From an uncultured Lysobacteraceae bacterium (GTDB lineage Bacteria > Pseudomonadota > Gammaproteobacteria > Xanthomonadales > Rhodanobacteraceae), in contig CAMLSI010000121.1 of NCBI GenBank assembly GCA_946482585.1, positions 1 through 11,902 of the forward strand: a stretch of 11,902 nt of DNA, read 5' to 3'. Below the pieces are notes generated by a model that did not search any database, was not told the DNA's origin, and was given only the letters and a program-made list of their open reading frames with translations. Shown here in pieces: positions 1 through 6,293 of this stretch. The position numbers and the translations under genes are program-made. The first letter of the stretch is position 1, and each line of letters begins with the position of its first letter.

Positions 1-53
1 AAGCGCAGCACTTCCGGGCCGAGAGGCGTGGTGACGTTCAAGGTGCGGTTCAT
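1..53 (-). CDS. vgrG: VgrG/TssI spike protein, N-terminus only (runs off window)
   Basis: Only the first 17 codons are visible, reading MNRTLNVTTPLGPEVLR before the window edge. This start, a short beta-strand followed by a TPLG-E-VL turn, matches the N-terminus of VgrG proteins, which form the trimeric gp27/gp5-like spike at the tip of the Hcp tube. A GGGGGA ribosome-binding site lies 4 nt upstream of the ATG. The position after clpV, with an effector/immunity pair between them, fits the usual placing of vgrG at the end of HSI-I-type clusters. Too little sequence is present to tell whether it carries a C-terminal effector extension. The call rests on a short match plus context. Confidence 0.75.
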   Translation of the reverse strand, partial: MNRTLNVTTPLGPEVLR

Positions 54-57
54 GGAA

Positions 58-63
58 TCCCCC
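58..63 (-). promoter_or_regulatory. Ribosome-binding site of vgrG
   Basis: The minus strand reads GGGGGA, 4 nt before the vgrG ATG. It lies in the 89-bp gap (54-142) between the lipoprotein gene and vgrG. I see no convincing promoter or terminator in that gap. Confidence 0.5.
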
Positions 64-142
64 GAGCAAAAATCAGTCAAACGGGTCCGCGCGCCGACGC
101 GCATCGACGCGGAACAACGACTACTCGCCATCGACTACGGCG

Positions 143-760
143 TCAGCGCCCCCCTGCGGCACCGACGCGCAGATCTTGCGCCTGAAGTGCCTCGCGCAAT
201 GAGACGGGCACTACGTCAGGTTGTTCAAACGTATCCAATGCCGTCTGGAGCGACTGCTTGCTTCCCCACGCGGCGACATAACGTCTGACCGCATCGGCGA
301 GCAGCGGCTTCAGTTCCTGCGGTGTGACGATCGCGTCGTCGCCGTAGAGGCGATCCGGCACGCCGAGCACATCGACCTTGTCGCCGCTCGTTCTCACGAC
401 GGCGCCGAAATCCGGCTCTATCGAGGAATCGTGCTGGCCGGGATCGTCCGATTCGACGTGCAGGAAGCCGGAAACGACGTACAACGTGCTGCCGTTCGCC
501 TCGCTGCGCGCATAGATCCACTGCGGCAGACTCCCGAGATCGGCTTTCTTCGCGAGTGCGGCCGGCACGCGTTCGAAGCGGACCTGCGTCGTGTCGTAAC
601 GCAGACCCAGCAACGGATCGTTCATCAATGACGGAACGGCCGGCGTTTTCTTCGCGGCACCGGCAGCGACTACGGCGGCGCAGCCGACGAGCGCGAACGC
701 GACGAGCAGGCCCGCCGCGCAGCGCCGCAGTACGCCGGGTCTACGGACGGAAGACTTCAT
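143..760 (-). CDS. Lipoprotein, putative immunity protein for the adjacent peptidoglycan-hydrolase effector
   Basis: This 205-residue protein has a basic N-terminus (KSSVRRPGVLRR), a hydrophobic segment at about 15-26 and a lipobox LVGC with the lipidated Cys at 27. Residue 28 is Ala, so outer-membrane sorting is expected. The mature part (28-205) is periplasmic and mostly soluble, with a beta-rich centre (about 80-135) and a helical C-terminal part (about 145-195). I do not recognise a named domain. The ATG at 760 overlaps the end of the effector gene by 20 nt and has an AGGTG ribosome-binding site 4 nt upstream, so translation is probably coupled. Immunity to cell-wall-degrading T6SS effectors is typically periplasmic or lipid-anchored and encoded directly after the effector, which is the arrangement here. 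The immunity role is inferred from location and export signal, not from homology. A structural or accessory lipoprotein remains possible. Confidence 0.7.
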   Translation of the reverse strand: MKSSVRRPGVLRRCAAGLLVAFALVGCAAVVAAGAAKKTPAVPSLMNDPLLGLRYDTTQVRFERVPAALAKKADLGSLPQWIYARSEANGSTLYVVSGFLHVESDDPGQHDSSIEPDFGAVVRTSGDKVDVLGVPDRLYGDDAIVTPQELKPLLADAVRRYVAAWGSKQSLQTALDTFEQPDVVPVSLREALQAQDLRVGAAGGR

Positions 761-1265
761 ACGACACCTGATCCTTGCGATAGCCCGGGCCCGGATAGAT
801 GTCAGTGCCCTGCACGAAATCGGACACCCATTTGCTGCCGTTGAACATCTGGATATGCCCGGCGACCTGTCCCGATGGCGGCTGCAGCACGACGATGTCG
901 CCGCGCTTCGGCGAATAGGCGACCGACGGCACTTTCGTGAAGCCGAGCTGCGACAGCACGGGACCATAGTCCTTCGCGTAGACCGGGCGCGGCAGCGGAA
1001 TCTTGACGCCGCCGGCTTCGATCGCCTCGCGCACGTAGCGCGCGCAGCGGCCCTGGCTCTTGGTATGCGCGCTCGCGTCGACGTGCTTGACCGCCGCGTC
1101 GATGCTGTAGCCCGGCACGCCGCCCGCCGGCGCGAGCAGCGCCTGCGCCGGTTTTTCGGGAATGAAGGTCGGACACGGCGTGACCACGCGCATCAGCGTG
1201 CCGAAGTCGATGCCGCAGCTGTTGCTGTCGATACCGAGCGGACCGGGAAGAGTCGGGGATGGCAT
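741..1265 (-). CDS. T6SS effector, CHAP/NlpC-P60-like peptidoglycan amidase
   Basis: This 174-residue protein resembles the Cys/His peptidoglycan hydrolases (CHAP/NlpC-P60 superfamily) delivered by T6SS. These cut peptide bonds in the murein of target cells. Visible motifs are GRCARYVREAIEAGG with the likely nucleophile Cys74, an AKDYGP segment (97-102), PKRGDIVVLQ (119-128), and GHIQMFNG with the likely catalytic His137, followed by WVSDF (Asp149 as possible third residue) and YPGPGYRK. The first 55 or so residues are Pro-rich with Cys17 and Cys31 and may be a loading region. There is no signal peptide, as expected for cargo injected by the T6SS. The ATG at 1265 is preceded by a strong AAGGAG site 8 nt away. 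The gene begins 23 nt after clpV and overlaps the lipoprotein gene. It is probably loaded on Hcp or the downstream VgrG. Which Tae family it belongs to, and which bond it cuts, cannot be fixed by eye. Confidence 0.82.
   Translation of the reverse strand: MPSPTLPGPLGIDSNSCGIDFGTLMRVVTPCPTFIPEKPAQALLAPAGGVPGYSIDAAVKHVDASAHTKSQGRCARYVREAIEAGGVKIPLPRPVYAKDYGPVLSQLGFTKVPSVAYSPKRGDIVVLQPPSGQVAGHIQMFNGSKWVSDFVQGTDIYPGPGYRKDQVSYEVFRP
765..769 (-). promoter_or_regulatory. Ribosome-binding site of the immunity-like lipoprotein gene
   Basis: The minus strand reads AGGTG, 4 nt before the ATG at 760. It lies inside the last codons of the effector gene, so ribosomes finishing the effector would be next to it. 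It supports the start at 760 over the longer open frame that extends upstream. Confidence 0.5.
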
Positions 1266-1273
1266 GGCTGCTG

Positions 1274-1279
1274 CTCCTT
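1274..1279 (-). promoter_or_regulatory. Ribosome-binding site of the effector gene
   Basis: The minus strand reads AAGGAG, 8 nt before the ATG at 1265, inside the 23-nt gap after clpV. It decides the start. The longer open frame upstream would run deep into clpV and has no comparable site. Confidence 0.65.
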
Positions 1280-1288
1280 GGGTCGGAA

Positions 1289-4075
1289 TCAGACGGTGGC
1301 CGCGACGGCTTCCGTCGCGTCTTCGGCGTAGCCGTAGCGGTAGGCGAAATCGTCGGCGGTCACTTCGAGGCGAATCGATGCGAGCTTGCGTCCCGCGGCG
1401 AGACAGGTCAGGAATTCGCGGCTCACGGTCGGCAATACCGTGTGCGTGAGGATCGCGTCGATCATGCGGCCGCCGGATTCGACTTCCGTGCAACGCTTGA
1501 TGACGAGCTGCACCGCGTCGTCGCCGTAGCTGAATTCGATGCCGTGCTGCTCGGCGATGCGCTTCTGGATCCGGCCGAGCTGCAGCTTGACGATGCGCGC
1601 GAGCGTGTCGTTGCTGAGCGGGTAGTACGGAATCGTGACGAGGCGGCCGAGGAACGCCGGCGGGAACTTCTGCAGCAGCGGTTCGCGCAGCGCCTTGTTC
1701 AAGGCTTCGGGTTCCGGCGCGAGTTCCGGATCGGCCGTGAGCTTCATGACGAGATCGGTGCCGACGTTGGATGTCAGCAGGATGATCGTGTTGCGGAAAT
1801 CGATCGCGCGGCCTTCGCCGTCCTCCATCCAGCCCTTGTCGAACACCTGGAAGAACAGCTCGTGCACGTCGGAGTGCGCTTTTTCCACTTCGTCGAGCAG
1901 CACGACCGAATACGGCTTGCGCCGCACCGCCTCGGTCAGCACGCCGCCCTCGCCGTAGCCGACATAGCCCGGCGGCGCCCCCTTGAGCGTGGAAACGGTA
2001 TGCGCTTCCTGGAATTCGCTCATGTTGATCGTGATGAGGTTCTGTTCGCCGCCGTAGAGGCTTTCGGCGAGCGCGAGTGCGGTTTCGGTCTTGCCGACGC
2101 CGGACGGGCCGACCAGCATGAACACGCCGATCGGCTTGTTCGGATTGTCGAGGCGCGCGCGCGAGGTCTGGATGCGCTTGGCGACCAGTTCGAGCGCGTG
2201 ACGCTGGCCGACGACGCGGCGGTCGAGCGTGTCGACGAGCTGCAGCACGGCCGTGATCTCGTCGCGCACCATGCGCCCGACCGGAATGCCGGTCCAGTCG
2301 GCGACGACGGACGCGACCGCGGTTTCGTCGACGGCCGGCAGGATCAGCGGCGATTCGCCCTGCAGCGCTTCGAGTTCGGCCTGCACGGCCGCGTGTTCGG
2401 CCAGCAGGAACGCGCGGTCCGGCACGGGTTCGGCGACGGCGTCGCCGCCGGCCGCTGCCGGTGCGGTGGCTGCCGGCGCTTCGCCGGCGGCTTCCGCTTC
2501 GGCGGCGGCCTTGGCCGCCGCGGCGAGGTCGCGCAGGCGCGAACGCAAGTCGAGCAGGCGCGTCGCGAGTTCGTTTTCCTGGTCCCAGCGCTGACGCAAT
2601 CCCTGTTCGCGCTCGAGTTCCTGCGCGAGCAGCGCCTCGCAGCGCCCGCGCCGCTCGGCGACGTCGAGTCCGACGGCGTCCTCGCGCTCGATGATGCTCT
2701 GCTCGGTGCGCAGCACTTCGATGCGACGCAGGCAGTCTTCGAGTTCGGCCGGCGTCGTGTGCTGGCTCACGGCGACGCGCGCGCAGGCCGTGTCGAGCAG
2801 GCTGACAGCCTTGTCGGGCAACTGGCGCGCCGGAATGTAGCGGTGCGACAGGCGCACCGCGGCCGTCACGGCCTCATCGAGCAGCGTGATCTTGTGATGC
2901 TTTTCGAGGATCGCGACGATGCCACGCACCATCGCGATCGCCTTGTCCTCGTCGGGCTCGTCGACCTGCACGACCTGGAAGCGCCGCGTCAGCGCGGGGT
3001 CTTTCTCGATGTGCTTCTTGTATTCGCTCCAGGTCGTCGCGCCGATCGTGCGCAGGGTGCCGCGCGCGAGCGCCGGCTTGAGCAGGTTGGCCGCATCGCC
3101 CGTGCCGGCGGCGCCGCCGGCGCCGATCAGCGTATGGACTTCGTCGATGAACAGGATGATCGGCTTCGGGCTCGCCTGTACTTCGTCGATGATCTGGCGC
3201 AGCCGCTGCTCGAATTCGCCCTTCATGCTCGCGCCGGCCTGCAGCAGGCCGATATCGAGCATCAGCAGCGAGACTTCCTGCAATTGTGGCGGCACGTCGC
3301 CGCTCGCGATGCGCACGGCGAAGCCCTCGACGACGGCGGTCTTGCCGACGCCGGCTTCGCCGGTCAGCAGCGGATTGTTCTGCCGGCGCCGCATCAGGAT
3401 GTCGATGATCTGGCGGATTTCGTCGTCGCGGCCCGTGATCGGATCGATCTCGCCCTTGCGCGCGCGCTCGGTCAGGTCGACCGCGAACTTGCGCAGCGCT
3501 TCCTGCTTGCCGAGTTGCGCCGGCGCCATCGCGCCGCTGACTTCGCCCGGGCCGCCGCTCGCATCGAGGCCGCTGCCGTCGGTCGCGCCCTGCTGGTCCT
3601 CGGGCGAACCGGCAACGACTTTCGCCAGCTCGTTCGCGAACTTCTCCGGATCGATGACCTGGAATTCCTTGGACATCGCATAGAGCACGGTGCGCAGGCT
3701 CGGTGTCTTGAGGATGCCCAGCAGCAGGGTCGCGCCGCGCACCTGGCTCTGGTTGAACATCAGCGTCGCGTAGACCCAGCCGCGCTCCACCGCGTTCTGC
3801 AGGTGATCGGACAGGTCGCTGATCGCGGTCGCGCCGGTCGGCAGGCGGTCGAGCGCCTTGACCATGTCGGCCGCCAGCCGCGCCGCGTCGAGCTGGTAGT
3901 GACGGATGATCCGGTGCAGGTCGCTGTCGTTGTTCTGCAGCAGCTGGTGCAGCCAGTGCACGAGCTCCACATAGGGATTTCCGCGCAATTTGCAGAATAC
4001 GGCAGCGCCTTCCACGCCCTTGTACAGCAGCGGATTGAGCTTGCCGAACAGCGCGGTACGACTGATCTCGCTCAT
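1289..4075 (-). CDS. tssH: TssH/ClpV, AAA+ ATPase that disassembles the contracted T6SS sheath
   Basis: This 928-residue Hsp100/Clp ATPase unfolds contracted TssB/TssC sheath so that subunits can be reused. It is a cytoplasmic hexamer. Order of parts: an N-terminal double-Clp domain (about 1-160), a Gly/Ala linker (160-185), D1 with Walker A GEAGVGKTA (239-247), pore loop GASMKGEFEQR (281-291), Walker B ILFIDE (307-312) and ALTRRF arginines (361-366), a middle region (about 400-580), then D2 with Walker A GPSGVGKT (656-663), pore loop GYVGYGEGG (703-711), Walker B VVLLDE (724-729) and the FLGR arginine (811). Methionine instead of aromatic Tyr in the D1 pore loop fits ClpV rather than ClpB. 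Both ATPase sites look intact. An Ala-rich stretch (about 518-550) sits in the middle region. The ATG at 4075 follows the exported-protein gene by 15 nt, with AAGGA about 11 nt upstream. Confidence 0.97.
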   Translation of the reverse strand: MSEISRTALFGKLNPLLYKGVEGAAVFCKLRGNPYVELVHWLHQLLQNNDSDLHRIIRHYQLDAARLAADMVKALDRLPTGATAISDLSDHLQNAVERGWVYATLMFNQSQVRGATLLLGILKTPSLRTVLYAMSKEFQVIDPEKFANELAKVVAGSPEDQQGATDGSGLDASGGPGEVSGAMAPAQLGKQEALRKFAVDLTERARKGEIDPITGRDDEIRQIIDILMRRRQNNPLLTGEAGVGKTAVVEGFAVRIASGDVPPQLQEVSLLMLDIGLLQAGASMKGEFEQRLRQIIDEVQASPKPIILFIDEVHTLIGAGGAAGTGDAANLLKPALARGTLRTIGATTWSEYKKHIEKDPALTRRFQVVQVDEPDEDKAIAMVRGIVAILEKHHKITLLDEAVTAAVRLSHRYIPARQLPDKAVSLLDTACARVAVSQHTTPAELEDCLRRIEVLRTEQSIIEREDAVGLDVAERRGRCEALLAQELEREQGLRQRWDQENELATRLLDLRSRLRDLAAAAKAAAEAEAAGEAPAATAPAAAGGDAVAEPVPDRAFLLAEHAAVQAELEALQGESPLILPAVDETAVASVVADWTGIPVGRMVRDEITAVLQLVDTLDRRVVGQRHALELVAKRIQTSRARLDNPNKPIGVFMLVGPSGVGKTETALALAESLYGGEQNLITINMSEFQEAHTVSTLKGAPPGYVGYGEGGVLTEAVRRKPYSVVLLDEVEKAHSDVHELFFQVFDKGWMEDGEGRAIDFRNTIILLTSNVGTDLVMKLTADPELAPEPEALNKALREPLLQKFPPAFLGRLVTIPYYPLSNDTLARIVKLQLGRIQKRIAEQHGIEFSYGDDAVQLVIKRCTEVESGGRMIDAILTHTVLPTVSREFLTCLAAGRKLASIRLEVTADDFAYRYGYAEDATEAVAATV

Positions 4076-4090
4076 GGGTCTGGCGTTCCT

Positions 4091-5158
4091 TCACCGGATG
4101 GAGGGAATGGCTTTCTTCGCGGCTTCGGACGCGGCTTCGGACGCGGCATCTTTCGCGGCGTCCTTGGCGATGTCGGTCGCCGCGTCCTTGACCTCTTGCT
4201 TGCGCGCGTCGTTCTTTTCCTTGCGTGCCCTCTTCTTCGCGGCGGCCGGGTCTTCGGTCGTGCTCGCCGCGACCGTCGCCTCGGCGCTGCCGCCGGCGTT
4301 GGCAGCCGGCGTCGCCGCCGTGCCGGTTGCCGCGGCCGGCGGCGGCAATGCGTTCTTCATCGGCGGCGCGCTGAACGCGCGCCCGGCATCGTCGCGCACG
4401 TTCGCGATCGGCGTCGCCGGCGTGCGCGTGAGCACCCAAGGCGCGTTCGCGTCGTCGCGCGTCAGCGAATAGGCGAGCGGGCGGCCGTCGTCGCCGACGA
4501 CGCGCTCGGGTCCGCGCGGCAGCAGCGAATACAGCAGCACTTCGTAGCCGTTGATCTGCGTGTTCGTGGCCCAGCGCGACGGCACGAGGCGCGCGAAATT
4601 CAGCACGTTCGAGTTCGGCAGGCGGCCGATCACCTTGTCGCGCAAACCGGCTTCGGCGAACAGCGGGTAGTAGACCGGCGCGCCGCGCACGCTGGTGTCG
4701 ATGACATGAAGAAAACCGAAGCGCTGCCAGTCGCCGATGCCGTAGAGGCCGGCACCGATGCCGGCGATCACGACGTATTTCTTTTTCGGCAGGGTGACTT
4801 CGAGCAGCTCGGCGTCGTCGGTATTGAGCAGCGGAAACGGGCCCCAGGGCGATTCGTTCGCGGCGAAGGTCTTGCGGCCGTATTCGATTTCCGCGTGTTC
4901 GGCGTCGATCGTGATGTAGGCCGGCGCATCCTTGACGGGCACGGTATAGCGCGGCGGATCGACCGACGGATCGCGCGTGAACGCATCGCTGAGCGGCGTG
5001 ACCGTGATCTGCTGGCCCTGCCAGATGCCGGCCAGTGCCTGCACCAGCGCGGGATCGGGCGGCGGCGCTGCGAACGCCGCCGCGCTGCACAATCCGAAGA
5101 TCAGCGCCGCGGCGGTACGGAGCGAGTAGAACGAGATACGCGAGTCGGGCCTGATCAT
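4091..5158 (-). CDS. Exported protein of unknown function with Ala-rich repeat tail, inserted between tssG and clpV
   Basis: I do not recognise this 355-residue protein. It has a clear Sec signal peptide: basic start, hydrophobic segment about 15-29, and AAAFA-AP cleavage near 30/31. Cys24 is preceded by Leu, so it is not a good lipobox. Residues 31 to about 265 look like a mixed globular domain, with KKKYVVIAGIGAGLYG (125-140), FGFLHV (147-152), and NGYEVLLYSLLPRGPERVVG (203-222). A Pro/Ala/Thr linker (about 270-305) leads to a charged helix, then a run of four-residue repeats (KDAA, TDIA, KDAA, KDAA, SEAA, SEAA) from 324 to 347. The mature protein has no Cys. The ATG at 5158 lies 49 nt after tssG, and clpV follows 15 nt later, so it is in the operon. 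A periplasmic T6SS accessory, an effector partner or a second immunity-type protein are all possible. The HSI-I prototype has no gene at this place. Confidence 0.85.
   Translation of the reverse strand: MIRPDSRISFYSLRTAAALIFGLCSAAAFAAPPPDPALVQALAGIWQGQQITVTPLSDAFTRDPSVDPPRYTVPVKDAPAYITIDAEHAEIEYGRKTFAANESPWGPFPLLNTDDAELLEVTLPKKKYVVIAGIGAGLYGIGDWQRFGFLHVIDTSVRGAPVYYPLFAEAGLRDKVIGRLPNSNVLNFARLVPSRWATNTQINGYEVLLYSLLPRGPERVVGDDGRPLAYSLTRDDANAPWVLTRTPATPIANVRDDAGRAFSAPPMKNALPPPAAATGTAATPAANAGGSAEATVAASTTEDPAAAKKRARKEKNDARKQEVKDAATDIAKDAAKDAASEAASEAAKKAIPSIR
4118..4165 (-). repeat. Four in-frame 12-bp tandem repeats encoding (K/S)(D/E)AA
   Basis: The 3' part of the exported-protein gene contains four consecutive 12-bp units that translate as KDAA KDAA SEAA SEAA (residues 332-347). 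The two SEAA units are near identical in DNA (core ggcttcggacgc on the plus strand). Degenerate units continue upstream (KDAA TDIA). The result should be an Ala-rich helix with a charged stripe. Such repeats can change copy number by slippage without breaking the frame. Confidence 0.8.
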
Positions 5159-5207
5159 GGTTCGAATTCCGTAGTGCGAGTCTGGCGAAACAACAGGGTG
5201 AACACGG

Positions 5208-6293
5208 TTACGCCGCTGCGGCGGCGGGCCCGGCGCGCTCGCGCCGGATGCGCTCGGGGTCGAGCACGAGATCGTCGCGGTCGCGCGGCACGCCGCGGCC
5301 GAGCCAGGTGGACCAGCCGAGCCGCGTATCGCCGCCGAGACGCGCCTGCGGCACATCGGCGCGGCGCAGCACGAGGCGCACGTCCCAGTCGAGCTCGATG
5401 CCGATGTAGGTGCGCACCCAGTCGAGCAACTGGCGATGGCCCGTACCCGGCGGCAGCAGGTCGTCGTACGAGGCGCGCGGCATCGGACCGAGGCGCACGC
5501 GGAAGCGGTGCTGGCGATCCCAGACCGCGTTGCCGGCGACGAGATCGACGCCGAGGCGGCTGCCGCGATTCGCGCCGAGCCGCGAACGCTGGTCGCGCGG
5601 CAGCGGGAGCCAGCGGCCGACGAATTCCTCGATCGCCGCGGGAACGCGGAAGAAGTTCGCGAGGATGCGCGCGAGGCCTTCGGCGTTGCGCGTCTGGCGC
5701 ACGAGATGGCCGGCGTGATTGAGCCGCGCGTGGTCGGGGACGCTGTCGCGATCGCGCGTGGCGCCGAGGCCGTAGCCGATCGTGCTCGCGGCGTGCCGCG
5801 TGAATTTCTCGTCCTGCGGCCGATCGAGGCTCACCGTCGACTGAGCGTCGGCCCAGGCGCGATAGAACAGCAGGGTCAGGCGGTGATGGAAGATGTCGGC
5901 GAATTCGATGAGCGTGCGGTCGCCGTGATGGATCGCGCGCTCGTGCGCGTATTCGGTCATCACGAGCGGCAGCGGGCCGTTCGGGCCGAACAGGCCGAAG
6001 CTGTGGATCACGAGCTTCGGCCCGCCCTTGCGCCGCGGCTTGTCGAGCCGCGCGATGGTCGAAGGCGCGAAGAACGACGAGGGCTCCTGGCCGATGCGCA
6101 GCGGCTCCTGCGACGGACGCTTCGCGCGGCCGAGCCGCGGGAAATGCGGATGCAGCGCTTCCACGCGACGCAGCAGCGCGAACAGGTCGTAGGCGTGCGG
6201 CGTCTGCTCGAGCGCCTGCCACAGCGCGGCGATGTCGCGCGCCTGTTCCTGCGTGAGCATGGCTTCCTGGTGCGGTTTTTCCGGCGCATTCAT
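5208..6293 (-). CDS. tssG: TssG, T6SS baseplate wedge protein
   Basis: This 361-residue protein is a TssG (VasB/ImpH) family member, part of the TssE-TssF2-TssG baseplate wedge around the VgrG hub. Family signatures visible include SFGLFGPNGPLPLVMTEYA, followed by DIFHHRLTLLFYRAWA, then GLARILANFFRVP with EEFVGRWLPLP, and near the C-terminus LGWSTWLG. The tail ends in a run of Ala residues. The start was set at the ATG at 6293 because it overlaps the tssF stop as ATGA and has GGAG 9 nt upstream. The longer open frame (from 6326) would overlap tssF by 37 nt and adds residues that do not look like TssG. The protein is cytoplasmic with no signal peptide. Length is normal for the family. Confidence 0.95.
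   Translation of the reverse strand: MNAPEKPHQEAMLTQEQARDIAALWQALEQTPHAYDLFALLRRVEALHPHFPRLGRAKRPSQEPLRIGQEPSSFFAPSTIARLDKPRRKGGPKLVIHSFGLFGPNGPLPLVMTEYAHERAIHHGDRTLIEFADIFHHRLTLLFYRAWADAQSTVSLDRPQDEKFTRHAASTIGYGLGATRDRDSVPDHARLNHAGHLVRQTRNAEGLARILANFFRVPAAIEEFVGRWLPLPRDQRSRLGANRGSRLGVDLVAGNAVWDRQHRFRVRLGPMPRASYDDLLPPGTGHRQLLDWVRTYIGIELDWDVRLVLRRADVPQARLGGDTRLGWSTWLGRGVPRDRDDLVLDPERIRRERAGPAAAAA

Noticed and set aside
89..102. Small GC hairpin (GCGCG, TCGG loop, CGCGC) between the lipoprotein gene and vgrG
   Set aside because: The stem is only 5 bp, and the nearest T run is about 20 nt downstream, so it does not have terminator geometry. Such short GC palindromes are common by chance in this composition.
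2874..5090. A 738-residue minus-strand frame spanning the end of the exported-protein gene and the start of clpV
   Set aside because: It is an out-of-frame reading of two real genes. The product is Arg/Ala-rich low-complexity sequence and crosses the true stop and start at 4091 and 4075.
143..5158. Shared GFLHV segment in the lipoprotein (98-102) and the exported protein (148-152), suggesting that they are paralogues
   Set aside because: Beyond these five residues I could not align the two proteins. Lengths, export signals and tails differ. A structure comparison would be needed before claiming a relationship.
1259..5722. A 1487-residue open frame on the plus strand
   Set aside because: It lies antisense to clpV, the exported-protein gene and part of tssG. 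Its product is Arg/Ala/Asp/Val-rich with no recognisable domain. Long antisense frames are expected opposite genes with strong third-position G/C bias. The minus-strand genes are all clear family members.
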